A DNA stretch of 64,000 bases from Methylococcaceae bacterium. Lineage in GTDB: Bacteria > Pseudomonadota > Gammaproteobacteria > Methylococcales > Methylomonadaceae. Numbering within the stretch: the first letter of the stretch is position 1; each line of letters starts with the position of its first letter. The stretch spans positions 1 through 64,000 of the forward strand of contig SPJS01000066.1 of assembly GCA_006844705.1 (NCBI GenBank), read 5' to 3'. Positions 18,782 to 29,649 of the stretch are shown here, in pieces. The translations under genes and the position numbers were made by a program. Under the pieces are notes generated by a model. That model was not told where the DNA came from. It saw nothing but the letters and a program-made list of their open reading frames with translations, and ran no database searches.

Positions 18782-21139
18782 TTAAAATAGTTCGGCGGTT
18801 TCCTCTGTTGTATTTTCTAGAGTATCCTCAACTTCATTTTGTGAATACGAATAGGGCAGGTATTCTTTTCTAAAATACTCCCAAATTCCAGCGGACCCCG
18901 TTCTTGCTAACAATCCCGTTTCAGGGTCTATATAAGCTTTTGCTATATTTTCAGGAAGTTGCATTTCTGCTTCAGGTAAATTGCTGAGTGCCTTTTTCAT
19001 AAAGTCAATCCACATGGGCAGGGCGGCTTTGCCACCTGTTTCTCCTCTTCCAAGGGGGCTAGAGTCGTCGAGACCAACCCATGCCGTTGCAACAATGTTC
19101 GTTGCATAGCCATTAAACCAAGCATCTCTTTGGTCATTTGTCGTCCCGGTTTTGCCAGCCAGGTCACTCCGCTGAATGACTTTTGCTTTGGTCGCCGTGC
19201 CTCTTTTAACAACATCTCTCAACAGGCTGTCCATGATGAAGGCAACACCAGGAGAAAGAATACGCGGAGCTAAGTTTTCTTCACTATTAAATGTAAACTC
19301 ATCGCAATGCAAGCAACTGGTTTTAGGGGTGTGAGAGAAAATTATTTCATCGTTATAGTTTTTTATCTGTTTAATAAAATGAGGCTCAATCACAAAACCT
19401 TTATTGGCGAAAGTTGCGTATACCCTTGCCATTTCCAGGGGGGTCGCCTGGCCGCTCCCTAGGGATAGCGATAAGTTTTTGGGTAATTGTTCAGAGGCAA
19501 AACCAAATCTGTAAGCTGAGCGCCTGACCTTTTCTATGCCTAATTTCTTCATTAAGCGAATAGAAATTAAATTTCTAGATTTCCGCAGCGCTGTACGAAG
19601 ACTGGTTGGCCCGTAGAATTTGCGGCTGTAATTTTCTGGGCGCCAATCACTTTCCAACGCGTTACCGCTTACAATGATGGGAGCATCGTTGATAATGCTG
19701 GCCGCGGTATAACCATTTTCCAACGCAGTAGCATAAATAATAGGTTTGAAGCCTGAGCCGGGTTGGCGTTTGGATTGTATGACGCGATTATATTTGTTAT
19801 GGAAAAAATCAAAGCCTCCGGAGAGCGCAAGAATTTTTCCATCATGTGGATCAAGAGCAATAAATGCGCCTTCTATTTCAGGCACCTGTGCCAGGCTCCA
19901 GCTTCCGTCATCAAGTGTCCTGACACGGATCAGTTCATTAATTGCAATGAGATCATCGGCAGATTTTAATTTAGCACCGCGTGAATTTCTTGATTTAAAT
20001 TGACGAGCCCATTCAATATTTTGCCATTCGATTAGGATAGGCTGCTGATCGGCGAGAACGGCATGGACTGAGTTATTGCTGATTTGGGTAACTTTAGCCA
20101 GCTGTGTATCACCAATTTGTCTGGATTTGAATTGGGAGGATTCCAGGTTTGTGTGCGGAAGTGATCGGTAACCGTGGCGCTGGTCATAGGCATGAAGAGT
20201 CTTTCTTAAAGCGTGATCGGAAGCCTTTTGAAGATTTTCATCGATCGTTGTATAGACCTTCAAACCTGATGTATATAAGTCTTCACCATATTTTTCAAAT
20301 AGTTGCTGACGTACCATTTCAGCAATGAAGGGTGCGCTCGTTTCAGTTTCTGAGGAATTTAACGATGCACTAACGGTGCTGTTTAACGCCTGTTTGAAGG
20401 TTGTATTGTCAATATAGCCTAACTCAAACATGCGATTAAGTATGTAATCTCTACGAATCAATGCCCGTTCTGGGTTGGTTACCGGATTAAAATTAGAAGG
20501 CGCTTTGGGCAGGCCTGCCAGCATAGCCATTTGAGCAAGATTTAACTGATCAAGCGGTTTGCCGTAATAGGTCTGTGCTGCAGCGGCAATGCCATATGAT
20601 CGATGCCCCAGATAAATTTTGTTTAAATATAATTCCAAAACCTCATTCTTTGAGAATTGGTTGTCAATTTTTAAAGCAAGAATGATTTCCTTTATTTTCC
20701 TTATATAAGTTTTTTCTCGACTTAATAAAAAGTTGCGAGCCACCTGCATGGTGATAGTGCTTCCGCCTTGCTTCTTTTTGCCGGTTCTGATGAGTTCAAC
20801 AGCGGCACGTATAAGTCCTTTGACATCAACGCCAGGATGAGAAAAAAAACTATCATCTTCCGCGGCAAGAAATGCTTTTATCTGCATTTCAGGAATATCT
20901 TCAATAGTAATTGGAATGCGTTTTTTTTCGCCGAAACGGGCGATTAGTTTGTTATCAGTGGAGTAAATGCTCAGTGGAATTTGGTATTTTACGTTTTTTA
21001 GCTGATGAATATCGGGAAGCTCGTCTTCAATCTGAAGGTAAAAATGGTAGGCAAAAAATAGAGCTGTTGCGCAGGAGGTAAGAATCAAGATGGAAAACAG
21101 TTTGAAGAAAATACCTAGAACTTTCCTACGAGAAGGCAC
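18782..21139 (-). CDS. mrcA: penicillin-binding protein 1A
   Basis: 785 residues. A short cytoplasmic tail and one membrane helix (FSILILTSCATALFFAY) are followed by a GT51 glycosyltransferase domain with catalytic EDDSFFSHPGVD and QGGSTITMQVARN, an OB-like insert, and a class A transpeptidase. Active-site motifs are SGFK in KRQPGSGFKP, SRN in LRKSRNLIS and KTGTT in AGKTGTTNDQRDAW. It polymerises and cross-links peptidoglycan. It is divergent from the pilM operon, an arrangement common in gammaproteobacteria. Confidence 0.95.
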   Translation of the reverse strand: MPSRRKVLGIFFKLFSILILTSCATALFFAYHFYLQIEDELPDIHQLKNVKYQIPLSIYSTDNKLIARFGEKKRIPITIEDIPEMQIKAFLAAEDDSFFSHPGVDVKGLIRAAVELIRTGKKKQGGSTITMQVARNFLLSREKTYIRKIKEIILALKIDNQFSKNEVLELYLNKIYLGHRSYGIAAAAQTYYGKPLDQLNLAQMAMLAGLPKAPSNFNPVTNPERALIRRDYILNRMFELGYIDNTTFKQALNSTVSASLNSSETETSAPFIAEMVRQQLFEKYGEDLYTSGLKVYTTIDENLQKASDHALRKTLHAYDQRHGYRSLPHTNLESSQFKSRQIGDTQLAKVTQISNNSVHAVLADQQPILIEWQNIEWARQFKSRNSRGAKLKSADDLIAINELIRVRTLDDGSWSLAQVPEIEGAFIALDPHDGKILALSGGFDFFHNKYNRVIQSKRQPGSGFKPIIYATALENGYTAASIINDAPIIVSGNALESDWRPENYSRKFYGPTSLRTALRKSRNLISIRLMKKLGIEKVRRSAYRFGFASEQLPKNLSLSLGSGQATPLEMARVYATFANKGFVIEPHFIKQIKNYNDEIIFSHTPKTSCLHCDEFTFNSEENLAPRILSPGVAFIMDSLLRDVVKRGTATKAKVIQRSDLAGKTGTTNDQRDAWFNGYATNIVATAWVGLDDSSPLGRGETGGKAALPMWIDFMKKALSNLPEAEMQLPENIAKAYIDPETGLLARTGSAGIWEYFRKEYLPYSYSQNEVEDTLENTTEETAELF

Positions 21140-21346
21140 TGTTGATCCCTAAAAGCAAATGATAATGAAAGACTTCAAGATAACCTCTTTTGTGACATAG
21201 AACAATAGAAATTTGATTTAGTTCGTTTATCGACTGTGCAAATGAGGAAAGCCGTCTATACTTTTTTGCGTATCAACCACTGATTTGTATTGTTAACTAT
21301 CAATATTTTGTTTGTGGCATTTATTCAATAAAGTGAAGGTTAATTG

Positions 21347-22408
21347 ATGAGCTGGTTTAAAAAAAATCAGTCTGTTGTTTTAGGTATCGATATTAGTACC
21401 GCAGCAGTTAAAGTTTTGGAACTTAGTAAAACTGGAGTGCGATACAGGGTCGAGAGCTATGCTGTTGCTCCTTTACCGCAAGATGCCGTTGTCGATAAAA
21501 ACATTACCAATGTTGAAGTTATCGGGCAAGCGCTCAGAGCGGCAGTCAAACAATCTGGAACACGTGCAAAACAGGCCTGTGTTGCTGTAGCCGGTTCATC
21601 CGTAATGACCAAGGTCATTAGTATGTCATCTTCACTATCTGAAGATGAAATGGAAGAACAGATTATGGTCGAAGCCGATCAATATATTCCTTATGCTTTA
21701 GATGAAGTCAATCTGGATTTTGAGGTGCAAGGTGTTTCGGAGCATAACCCTGAGATGGTTGATGTCTTGTTAGCCGCTTCGCGAAGAGAGAATATTGACG
21801 ACCGTGTTGAAGCATTGAATATCGCAGGAATTAAGGCAGCGATTGTTGATGTAGAGGCTTTCGCCATGGAAAATGCATTTGGTTTATTGACAGATCAATT
21901 ACCAGATTATGCCAGTCATCAAACTGTGGCTATCGCCGATGTTGGAGCCACTATGACCACGCTTAATGTGTTGCATGAAGGACGGACCATTTACACACGG
22001 GAACAGGGGTTTGGTGGTCGACAGCTGACCGAAGAAATTCAGCGACGATACGGGTTGACTTATGAAGAGGCAGGGCTGGCAAAAAAACATGGAGGCCTGC
22101 CGGATAGCTATAACACTGATCTTCTGGAGCCATTCAAACGGGCCATCGTGCAACAAATTGCCAGATCCTTACAGTTTTTTGTTTCTTCCAGCGCAAATCG
22201 AAGTATCGACAGCATCATCCTGGCGGGTGGGTGTTCATCAATCCCTGGCATAGAAGTTCAGGTGGAACAAGAGCTGGGCATTTCCTCATATATAGCTAAT
22301 CCGTTTATTAATATGGCTTTGGCCAGCAGGGTAAAGCCACAAAGTTTAAGTAATGATACGCCCGCCATGATGATTGCTTGCGGGCTAGCATTAAGGAGCT
22401 TTGACTGA
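21347..22408 (+). CDS. pilM: type IV pilus inner-membrane platform protein PilM
   Basis: 353 residues of actin-like (FtsA/PilM) fold. Nucleotide-binding segments are VVLGIDISTAAVKVLEL, AIADVGATMTTLNVL and IILAGGCSSIPGI. The ATG at 21347 has GAAGG eight bases upstream; the preceding TTG is not needed. PilM is cytoplasmic and binds the PilN N-terminus. First gene of pilMNOPQ; overlaps pilN by one base. Confidence 0.95.
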   Translation: MSWFKKNQSVVLGIDISTAAVKVLELSKTGVRYRVESYAVAPLPQDAVVDKNITNVEVIGQALRAAVKQSGTRAKQACVAVAGSSVMTKVISMSSSLSEDEMEEQIMVEADQYIPYALDEVNLDFEVQGVSEHNPEMVDVLLAASRRENIDDRVEALNIAGIKAAIVDVEAFAMENAFGLLTDQLPDYASHQTVAIADVGATMTTLNVLHEGRTIYTREQGFGGRQLTEEIQRRYGLTYEEAGLAKKHGGLPDSYNTDLLEPFKRAIVQQIARSLQFFVSSSANRSIDSIILAGGCSSIPGIEVQVEQELGISSYIANPFINMALASRVKPQSLSNDTPAMMIACGLALRSFD

Positions 22409-22977
22409 TGGCCAGAATAAACCTCTTACCCTGGCGTGAAGCGTACCGTAAGCAACAACAGCAGGATTTTGGGATAGGGATTGGTATTGCCGTAGTTGTC
22501 ACTGCTCTTTTATTGGGCTGTGTCTACATGTATATAGGCAGTTTACAAGACTATCATCAGCGTAGAAATCAGATGCTGAAAGATGAGATCACCGTTCTTA
22601 ATCGAAAAATCAAGCAAATCAAAGAAATTGAAGCGAAAAAGAACAAGCTGTTAACCAAAATTGATGTCATCCAAAAGTTGCAGGAAAGCCGACCCGAGAT
22701 TGTGCATTTGTTTGATGAATTGCCTAAAGTGACACCTGATGGGGTGCATTTAACAAAATTTAAACAGACAGGAAACTCTCTTTCTTTTGATGGTAAAGCG
22801 CAGTCAAATGCAAGGGTGTCTGCTTATATGAGAGCGATAGAAAATTCACTTTGGCTAAAAAACCCTAAGTTAAATGTTATTAAAGGCAAGGGAAGTAAAA
22901 ACCTGGATCTGAATGACTTTGCCATGCTTGCTACCCAGGGTAAAGACAAGGTAGAAAAAGAGGGGGATAAGAAATGA
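22408..22977 (+). CDS. pilN: type IV pilus assembly protein PilN
   Basis: 189 residues. The N-terminal INLLPWREAYRKQQQQDF is the hallmark PilM-binding motif. One membrane helix follows, then a coiled coil and a ferredoxin-like periplasmic domain. It pairs with PilO in the alignment complex. The end overlaps pilO by four bases. Confidence 0.95.
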   Translation: MARINLLPWREAYRKQQQQDFGIGIGIAVVVTALLLGCVYMYIGSLQDYHQRRNQMLKDEITVLNRKIKQIKEIEAKKNKLLTKIDVIQKLQESRPEIVHLFDELPKVTPDGVHLTKFKQTGNSLSFDGKAQSNARVSAYMRAIENSLWLKNPKLNVIKGKGSKNLDLNDFAMLATQGKDKVEKEGDKK

Positions 22978-23582
22978 ATCTCTCAGAAGTAAATTGGGAT
23001 TTTGATGCAGCTGGCAGTTGGCCGCTTCCCCTGAAAATAGTCGCCGGATTAATCATCAGTATAGCAGTCGCGGTGGGAGGGTACTATTATTTAATTAAGG
23101 ATCAAATTGCTGAGCTGGATACGATCAAGCAGGAAGAAATTTCGCTGAAGCACTCATTCGAAACGAAACAAAGAAAAGCCGTCAACCTTAAGGATTACAA
23201 GGCTCAATTGGACCAAATTGAAGCGTCTTTGGGTGAAATGATCAAACAAATGCCGACTAAAGCGGAAGTTGCCAATCTGTTGGTTGATATTTCTCAAACC
23301 GGGCTGGCAAGTGGTCTGGAATTTAAACTGTTTAAGCCCGGCGGTGAGATTAGAAAAGAGTTTTATTCTGAACTTCCAATTAACATAGAAGTGATAGGCG
23401 ATTATGAAGAGCTTGGGCTATTCGTTAGTGGGCTCGCATCTTTGCCTAGAATTGTAACTGTACATGATGTCAATATGAAGCCAAATGCACCCTCTGGCAT
23501 GGCAATGAAAGCGACTGTTAAAACCTATAACGAAGGTGTGGATCAGCCTGCTCCGAAAAAGAAAAAACGGAGAAAGAAATAA
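22974..23582 (+). CDS. pilO: type IV pilus assembly protein PilO
   Basis: 202 residues with one N-terminal membrane helix (KIVAGLIISIAVAVGGYYYL), a coiled coil (residues ~45-95), and a periplasmic domain with the conserved FKPGGEIRKEFYSELPI-type segment. It ends in a very basic tail (PKKKKRRKK). It links PilMN to PilP. Confidence 0.94.
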   Translation: MNLSEVNWDFDAAGSWPLPLKIVAGLIISIAVAVGGYYYLIKDQIAELDTIKQEEISLKHSFETKQRKAVNLKDYKAQLDQIEASLGEMIKQMPTKAEVANLLVDISQTGLASGLEFKLFKPGGEIRKEFYSELPINIEVIGDYEELGLFVSGLASLPRIVTVHDVNMKPNAPSGMAMKATVKTYNEGVDQPAPKKKKRRKK

Positions 23583-24125
23583 ATGACTAAGCTGATTATG
23601 AAGATAAAACGTTTTTTCATTGCTAGCTGTTTTCTCGGGCTGACAGGCTGTGCCGGCGATGATTTTTCTGACTTGGAAAAATATATTGCAGACATTAAAG
23701 CCCGTCCAAAAGGGACAATTGCGCCTCTTCCTGAAATCAAGGTGGTTGAGCCGTTCATATTTCAACCGGATGGATTGCGAGACCCGTTCAGGCCTATTGA
23801 AAAAATGGCAGATGAAGAGACTTTGGAAATTGCCTCCGGTAGCAGTATTAGGCCCGATGCGTCACGCCGTAAAGAAGAATTGGAATTTTACGAGTTAGAT
23901 ACCTTAAGGATGGTAGGAACGTTAAATATCGACAAAGGATTGTGGGGATTGGTAAAAGCAAGTGATGGCACCGTACATAGAGTTCAGGTTGGCCATCACA
24001 TGGGCAGAAATTTTGGAACAATCATACGAATCTTAGAAGATAAAATCGAATTAATGGAAATTGTTCCTGACAGCAAACCAGGTATGTGGCGTGAACAGCA
24101 GGCTGCATTAGCAATTGCAGAATAA
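23583..24125 (+). CDS. pilP: type IV pilus lipoprotein PilP
   Basis: 180 residues. Lipobox LTGC after a signal peptide, then a disordered linker containing the conserved RDPFRP motif, and the small beta domain (LRMVGTLNIDKGLWGLVKASDG...HRVQVGHHMGRNFG). It bridges the PilNO complex and the PilQ secretin. Its start follows the pilO stop directly. Confidence 0.94.
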   Translation: MTKLIMKIKRFFIASCFLGLTGCAGDDFSDLEKYIADIKARPKGTIAPLPEIKVVEPFIFQPDGLRDPFRPIEKMADEETLEIASGSSIRPDASRRKEELEFYELDTLRMVGTLNIDKGLWGLVKASDGTVHRVQVGHHMGRNFGTIIRILEDKIELMEIVPDSKPGMWREQQAALAIAE

Positions 24126-24137
24126 CAAGGGTTTATT

Positions 24138-26339
24138 ATGAAAGTTAAACAAAATATGTTTAAGACGGACGGTGAAGTGTTCTCTATTAAAATGCATTTC
24201 CTATATATTTTTATCGCCGTTTTGAGTGTTCTGCATGTACAAACTGTATCCGCCAGTGAGCAAGCTATTCAAAATCTTGAATTTTCATCACTCTCGGGAA
24301 ATAAAGTTCAAATAAAACTGGAATTGCAACAAACGCCTGAAGAGCCTTCAGTATTTCAAACAGACAACCCTTCAAGAATTGCATTGGATTTTGCGGGTAC
24401 AGCAAGTAATCTGGGGAAAAAAAGTTTCCCTATCAATCAAGGAGCGGTGAATACAGTTTATGTGGTTGAAGCCAGTGGAAGAACGCGTGTCGTTGTTAAT
24501 TTGATGGAAACGGTCGAATATCAAACCCGCATCGTTGATAATCATTTCTATTTGATTGTAAGTGCGGTAAAAGCTGTGGCAAACAACGATAAAATTGCCA
24601 AAGCTCAGTTGAAACAGGCCAATGTCGGTCGGTTTTTACCTCAACAGGGAATTAATGGTATCGATTTCAGACGAGGAAGTAAGGGCGAAGGGCGCTTGAT
24701 GATTGCCCTAAATAACCCAAATACAGTGGTTGATATCAAAGAGCGTGGTGGGAAAATTTTGATGAATTTTCTGAATACGCAAATGGATGCCAATCTGGCT
24801 AAGAAATATGATGTGATTGATTTCGCGACCCCTGTGAAAACAATTAATGCTCAACGCAGAGGGAATGGTGTCAGTATTTCTGTCGCGACAGTTGACGGTA
24901 ATTTTGACTATTCATCGTTTCAATCTGAAGGCATGTTAACCGTTGAATTCAGGCCATTGACTGCCCAAGAGAAAAAAACCTTGGTGCAAAACAAGTTTCC
25001 TTTTACGGGTAACAAGTTGTCACTAAATTTTCAGAATATTGAAGTTCGGTCTGTTTTGCAGATACTCGCAGATTTTACCGAATTGAATATCATCGCTTCT
25101 GACTCTGTGGGCGGTTCGGTTACCCTACGTTTGAATGATGTACCCTGGGATCAGGCTTTGGCCCTGGTATTGAAATCAAAAGGATTGGCAAAAAGGGAAA
25201 GTGGTAATGTTGTCTTTGTCGCACCATCTGCAGAAATTACCAAAATGGAAGAAGATGAACTGAAGGCACGTAAAGTGGTGGAAAAACTTGAGCCGCTGGT
25301 GACTGAGTTAGTTCAAGTAAACTATGCAAAAGCAGAGGAAATACAAGCGTTATTAACGGGGCAAAATATAGTTCAATCGCAAAGCAGCAGTCAGAATAAA
25401 TACAACCCCGCCAATAACACGAGCTCCGCAACCAATAGTGAAGAATCCAGAAGCAGCGAGTCAGATGGAATGCTGTCCCCTCGCGGTAGTTCCACAGTAG
25501 ATTCAAGAACCAACACGTTGATCATCAGGGATACAGCAAAAAAACTTGAAGAGATCAGGGAATGGGTCACGCTTCTGGATGTGCCTGTACGGCAAGTCAT
25601 TGTCGAAGCAAGAATCGTCATTGCAAGTACTGATTTCTCCCATGATTTAGGTGTCAAATTCGGAGTCGCTAATAAATCTCATGAAAACTTTGGATTTACT
25701 GGGACGGGGGTAGGTAACCCGGGAGGCAATACCTCTGTATTGACAGATTTAGGTACAGCATTGGCTGCCACACCTCAAGGCGCTCTTGCAATGACATTGG
25801 CAAGAGGCGCGGATTATTTGCTGAATTTGGAAATTGAAGCAAGCGAAGGCAATTCTAAAGCGGAGATTATTTCGAATCCCAGGGTGATGACCTCAGATAG
25901 AGTACAGGCAAGTATCAAATCAGGTGTGCAAATTCCATATCAAACATCCAGCGAGAGCAGTGGGCCTGTGACAGAATTGGTTGATGCCGTACTGGAGTTA
26001 AATGTAACACCGCAAATCACGCCTAGTGGCAGTGTCATATTAGAGCTTGATATTAAAAAGGATAATCCGGGAGCCCCTGAAATTATCGCAGGAGCAACAA
26101 CCTTACCTATTCAAACCCGCCAAATTATCACCACAGTACAAATTGAAGATGGTGAAACTGTCGTGTTAGGTGGGATATATGAGATGGATTTTTCTGATAC
26201 TCAAAATGAAGTGCCCTGGTTTGCAGACCTACCAGGGTTTGGATGGATGTTTAAAAATAAAAGCTTAAGTGACTTAAAAGGGGAGCTGTTAATTTTTGTT
26301 ACACCAAAAATAGTAAAAAACACACTGACGCTTAACTAA
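24138..26339 (+). CDS. pilQ: type IV pilus secretin PilQ
   Basis: 733 residues. Signal peptide, two AMIN domains that bind peptidoglycan (residues ~45-270), secretin/TonB short N-terminal domain, N1 domain with a Ser/Asn-rich insertion (residues ~415-445), and the C-terminal secretin beta-barrel with VPWFADLPGFGWMFKN. It forms the outer-membrane pore for the pilus. A terminator follows. Confidence 0.95.
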   Translation: MKVKQNMFKTDGEVFSIKMHFLYIFIAVLSVLHVQTVSASEQAIQNLEFSSLSGNKVQIKLELQQTPEEPSVFQTDNPSRIALDFAGTASNLGKKSFPINQGAVNTVYVVEASGRTRVVVNLMETVEYQTRIVDNHFYLIVSAVKAVANNDKIAKAQLKQANVGRFLPQQGINGIDFRRGSKGEGRLMIALNNPNTVVDIKERGGKILMNFLNTQMDANLAKKYDVIDFATPVKTINAQRRGNGVSISVATVDGNFDYSSFQSEGMLTVEFRPLTAQEKKTLVQNKFPFTGNKLSLNFQNIEVRSVLQILADFTELNIIASDSVGGSVTLRLNDVPWDQALALVLKSKGLAKRESGNVVFVAPSAEITKMEEDELKARKVVEKLEPLVTELVQVNYAKAEEIQALLTGQNIVQSQSSSQNKYNPANNTSSATNSEESRSSESDGMLSPRGSSTVDSRTNTLIIRDTAKKLEEIREWVTLLDVPVRQVIVEARIVIASTDFSHDLGVKFGVANKSHENFGFTGTGVGNPGGNTSVLTDLGTALAATPQGALAMTLARGADYLLNLEIEASEGNSKAEIISNPRVMTSDRVQASIKSGVQIPYQTSSESSGPVTELVDAVLELNVTPQITPSGSVILELDIKKDNPGAPEIIAGATTLPIQTRQIITTVQIEDGETVVLGGIYEMDFSDTQNEVPWFADLPGFGWMFKNKSLSDLKGELLIFVTPKIVKNTLTLN

Positions 26340-26356
26340 ATCCGACACAATACGGT

Positions 26357-26384
26357 AAAAAAGGGGCATAATGCCCCTTTTTTT
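26357..26384 (+). terminator. rho-independent terminator after pilQ
   Basis: A12-bp stem AAAAAAGGGGCA/TGCCCCTTTTTT with a three-base loop and seven Ts. It ends only 16 bases before the aroK start. Confidence 0.85.
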
Positions 26385-26400
26385 GTGCGAAAAGAATGGG

Positions 26401-26925
26401 ATGTCGGCAAGAAATATATATTTGGTTGGCTTGATGGGGTCGGGTAAAACGACGATCGGCAAGCAATTGGCAAAAACCCTGGGGATGCCATTTTTTGATA
26501 GTGATAAAGAAATAGAAGAAAGCACTGGTGTTAATATTCCAACCATTTTTGAATATGAAGGCGAAGGCGGTTTTCGTGAGCGCGAGCATGCGGTTATCAA
26601 GCAATTATCTAATAAAGACGGCATTGTCATGGCAACCGGGGGAGGGGCCGTAATCCAGCAACAAAACCGCGATATTCTTAAAGAACATGGGTTTGTCGTC
26701 TATTTGCAATGCTCAATAGACAAAATTCTGCAGCGAACCAAGCGCGATAAACAAAGGCCTCTGCTTAATACAGAAAACCCTAAAGCTCGCCTGGAAGTGC
26801 TGTTTATTGAAAGAGCGCCCATGTATTCAGAATGTGCCGACTATAAAATAGATACCGGTATAATGCCAACAAGGAAAGTTGTTCAAAATATAGTCAAACA
26901 ATTCAGGGCGGAAGCACGAATATAA
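26401..26925 (+). CDS. aroK: shikimate kinase
   Basis: 174 residues from the ATG at 26401; a frame reaching 26371 would start inside the pilQ terminator. P-loop GLMGSGKTTIGK, DSDKEIE for shikimate binding, GEGGFREREH and ATGGGAV are all present, and KRDKQRPLL forms the lid. It phosphorylates shikimate in aromatic amino acid synthesis. aroB follows three bases later. Confidence 0.94.
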   Translation: MSARNIYLVGLMGSGKTTIGKQLAKTLGMPFFDSDKEIEESTGVNIPTIFEYEGEGGFREREHAVIKQLSNKDGIVMATGGGAVIQQQNRDILKEHGFVVYLQCSIDKILQRTKRDKQRPLLNTENPKARLEVLFIERAPMYSECADYKIDTGIMPTRKVVQNIVKQFRAEARI

Positions 26926-26928
26926 AAG

Positions 26929-28005
26929 ATGAGAGAACTAATTGTCGATTTGAAAGATCGTTCTTATCCTATATATATAGGGGCTGAGTTACTGCAGCAG
27001 AAATCTCTGCTCACGCATCACATTCATTCCAAGCAGGTTCTGGTTGTATCCAACGATGTTGTTGCGCCGCTTTACTTGGAACAGGTGACTCAGGCTTTGA
27101 CGGACTACACCGTTAAGCACGTTATCATCCCAGACGGAGAACAAAATAAAACTTTACAACAGGTCAATCGAGTCTTTGATAGTTTATTGGAAAACAAATA
27201 CAGTCGTAACGCGACTTTAATTGCGCTTGGTGGTGGCGTGGTTGGTGACATGGGAGGGTTTGCGGCCGCATGTTACCAACGTGGAATTGCCTATATTCAG
27301 ATTCCAACGACATTATTGGCTCAAGTGGATTCATCGGTGGGCGGAAAGACAGCAGTAAATCATCCATTAGGCAAAAATATGATAGGTGCATTTTATCAGC
27401 CTCAATGCGTGATAGCAGACACCACCGTATTGAATACGCTGCCAGATAGAGAGCTGTCTGCCGGCATCGCTGAAGTGATTAAATATGGTTTGATACGGGA
27501 TCCTGAGTTTCTTGACTGGTTACAAACAAATATGCATTCGCTGCTCACTAGGGAAGCAGAAGCTTTGGCTTATGCCATAGAACGCTCTTGTATCAATAAG
27601 GCTGAGATTGTGTCTGAAGATGAAAGAGAGTCCGGGATAAGAGCCATTTTGAATTTGGGGCATACCTTCGGACATGCCATTGAAACCGGCATGGGGTATG
27701 GAACGTATTTGCATGGTGAAGCGGTTGCGATTGGCACGTGCCAGGCAGCAGATTTATCTTGTCGTTTGGGGATGTTGCCTGCTTCTGATATGCTCAAGAT
27801 TAATGAATTGTTCAGACAGGCTCGGTTGCCAGTTACGCCACCTGAAATGAGCGCGGACAAGTATATTGATCTCATGTCTGTTGATAAAAAAAATGTGGAT
27901 GGAAATATTCGGGTTATTTTGCTTGAAGCTCTGGGGAAAGCAGCGTTGCCACAAAGTGTTGACACCCAGGTGTTAACCCAAACGCTTACAGAATATAATG
28001 GATAA
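26929..28005 (+). CDS. aroB: 3-dehydroquinate synthase
   Basis: 358 residues, full length. NAD-binding [10 protein letters not shown] and [16 protein letters not shown], substrate site [19 protein letters not shown], and zinc ligands in [11 protein letters not shown] and LHGEAVAIG. It makes 3-dehydroquinate from DAHP. Coupled with aroK, as in E. coli. Confidence 0.96.
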   Translation: MRELIVDLKDRSYPIYIGAELLQQKSLLTHHIHSKQVLVVSNDVVAPLYLEQVTQALTDYTVKHVIIPDGEQNKTLQQVNRVFDSLLENKYSRNATLIALGGGVVGDMGGFAAACYQRGIAYIQIPTTLLAQVDSSVGGKTAVNHPLGKNMIGAFYQPQCVIADTTVLNTLPDRELSAGIAEVIKYGLIRDPEFLDWLQTNMHSLLTREAEALAYAIERSCINKAEIVSEDERESGIRAILNLGHTFGHAIETGMGYGTYLHGEAVAIGTCQAADLSCRLGMLPASDMLKINELFRQARLPVTPPEMSADKYIDLMSVDKKNVDGNIRVILLEALGKAALPQSVDTQVLTQTLTEYNG

Positions 28006-28039
28006 TCCAATTTGTTGAGTACGGAAAAAAGTACAAATT

Positions 28040-29611
28040 ATGTCCCTGATTTCACTCGAAAGAGCACAAAAACTTGATTTGTTGATTCATCTTATCAGCA
28101 ATTTAAGCCAGTCTCTGGTGCTTTGCGGGCCAAAGGGCATTGGCAAGACGACTTTATTGGAAACCTTAAGAGAAACTAAACAGGACAGTTGGCCCATGTG
28201 CTGGGTCGATGGATCAGCCGCGGCCAGTTTTGAAAGTATTCAACAACAATTCACACAGCAATTATCGCAACAGGTTGAAGGACACGCAGATAAAAGTCTG
28301 GGCATGAGCATGGCGCATTTGCAGCAGAATAACCAAAAATTTGTTTTGGTTATAGATAATGCGGGTACGTTGGTGCCAGGATTAATCTCATCGTTAATTC
28401 ATTTTGCCAATGTAACACCGGGGTTGCGGCTGGTATTTGCCTTGACCCATGATGAATTGCACGTAAAAAACAGTTCAGACTCGGCCATAGAAGAATGTCA
28501 TGTCATCGAAATACCTCCGTTGACAATCAAACAATGCGCCACTTTTTTGCAAAACCTGTCCAGTAAGCAAGACGCCAATATTGCTTACCAATCCATCAGT
28601 GAAAAGATGGTTGAAAATCTATATCAGGAAACACATGGCATCCCCGGAAGTATTATTCAGGAATTACCTCGATTGTCTGATTATCGGGAAAAACAGAGCG
28701 GACCCTGGGCATGGGGCGGAGCAATGCTCACGCTTATCCTTGTTGCTTTAGGAGTTTATATCTGGAAGCCACCTTCATCAGATAACCAAATAGTCGTAAT
28801 CAAAGCTCCAGAGATTCAGGAAAAAGTAAAAACAGAACCGGTGAATGTTGAATTTCTAAGCAAGCCAGAGCCCACTCGGGTAAGTCATCAGGAAACTGAA
28901 ATTGAATCAGAGCAAGCGCCAGTAGTGGATGCCATGGAGGTTGAGCAACAGGTGGTGCAATCCTATTCATTAGTGCCTGAAGGAACGGATATGGCTGAAA
29001 ATAAAGTGGATTCATCTACAGAAGTCGATCAGCAAGTCACCACATTCAGTACTGAGCACGTTGAGCCTCCGCAGGAGGATTCGCTGGATAGCTCTGCAAT
29101 TGGCAATCTAGCAGTAGTTAACGTCCAAAAAACCGAAGAGCAGGAACCACCTGAAACAAAAATAGAAAGTATAGCGATCTCACGCGATGAGTCTTTAGCT
29201 GATCAGATCCAGGCATCTCGGACGGAGCTTGCGCAACAAAGCGTTGTTGAAGCAGAGGTTGCGGTTGACCCAGTGGTTGTACCGGTTGTCGAGACGCAAA
29301 CAGCATTAACGCAAAATGCCGAAAATAATGATATAACAAACGATCAATGGTTAAAAAGCCAGCCAGCGGACAATCTCACGCTTCAATTAATCGTGTTGTC
29401 TGACGCAAAGGCAGCAGAAAAATTTACCGGACAATATAACGCTCTAAATATTAAGCTTAAAGTGATCAAAGCAATGCGTAACGGCAGTGCAAAATTTATT
29501 GTCCTCTATGGCAGTTATGCCGATAAAACAGCCGCTCAAGCAGGTAAAACCCAATTACCAAAAAAATTACGGAATGCCTGGATAAGACCTTTTAAATCCC
29601 TGCAAAACTAA
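28040..29611 (+). CDS. AAA ATPase-SPOR division protein (DamX-like)
   Basis: 523 residues. Order: AAA domain with Walker [10 protein letters not shown] (residues ~30-38) and Walker [10 protein letters not shown], one membrane helix at ~233-248 ([17 protein letters not shown]), a long acidic Glu/Gln/Val-rich periplasmic linker, and a C-terminal SPOR domain ([17 protein letters not shown]) that binds denuded septal glycan. It sits where damX lies after aroB in E. coli, but carries an N-terminal ATPase, an arrangement known in many other gammaproteobacteria. Role in septation is by family and position. Confidence 0.85.
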   Translation: MSLISLERAQKLDLLIHLISNLSQSLVLCGPKGIGKTTLLETLRETKQDSWPMCWVDGSAAASFESIQQQFTQQLSQQVEGHADKSLGMSMAHLQQNNQKFVLVIDNAGTLVPGLISSLIHFANVTPGLRLVFALTHDELHVKNSSDSAIEECHVIEIPPLTIKQCATFLQNLSSKQDANIAYQSISEKMVENLYQETHGIPGSIIQELPRLSDYREKQSGPWAWGGAMLTLILVALGVYIWKPPSSDNQIVVIKAPEIQEKVKTEPVNVEFLSKPEPTRVSHQETEIESEQAPVVDAMEVEQQVVQSYSLVPEGTDMAENKVDSSTEVDQQVTTFSTEHVEPPQEDSLDSSAIGNLAVVNVQKTEEQEPPETKIESIAISRDESLADQIQASRTELAQQSVVEAEVAVDPVVVPVVETQTALTQNAENNDITNDQWLKSQPADNLTLQLIVLSDAKAAEKFTGQYNALNIKLKVIKAMRNGSAKFIVLYGSYADKTAAQAGKTQLPKKLRNAWIRPFKSLQN

Positions 29612-29649
29612 TCCCTTTACAGACATTTCCAGTCTTAAAATTACTACTC

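Noticed and set aside
26371..26400. Longer aroK start at 26371
   Set aside because: It begins inside the loop of the pilQ terminator and adds residues not found in shikimate kinases.
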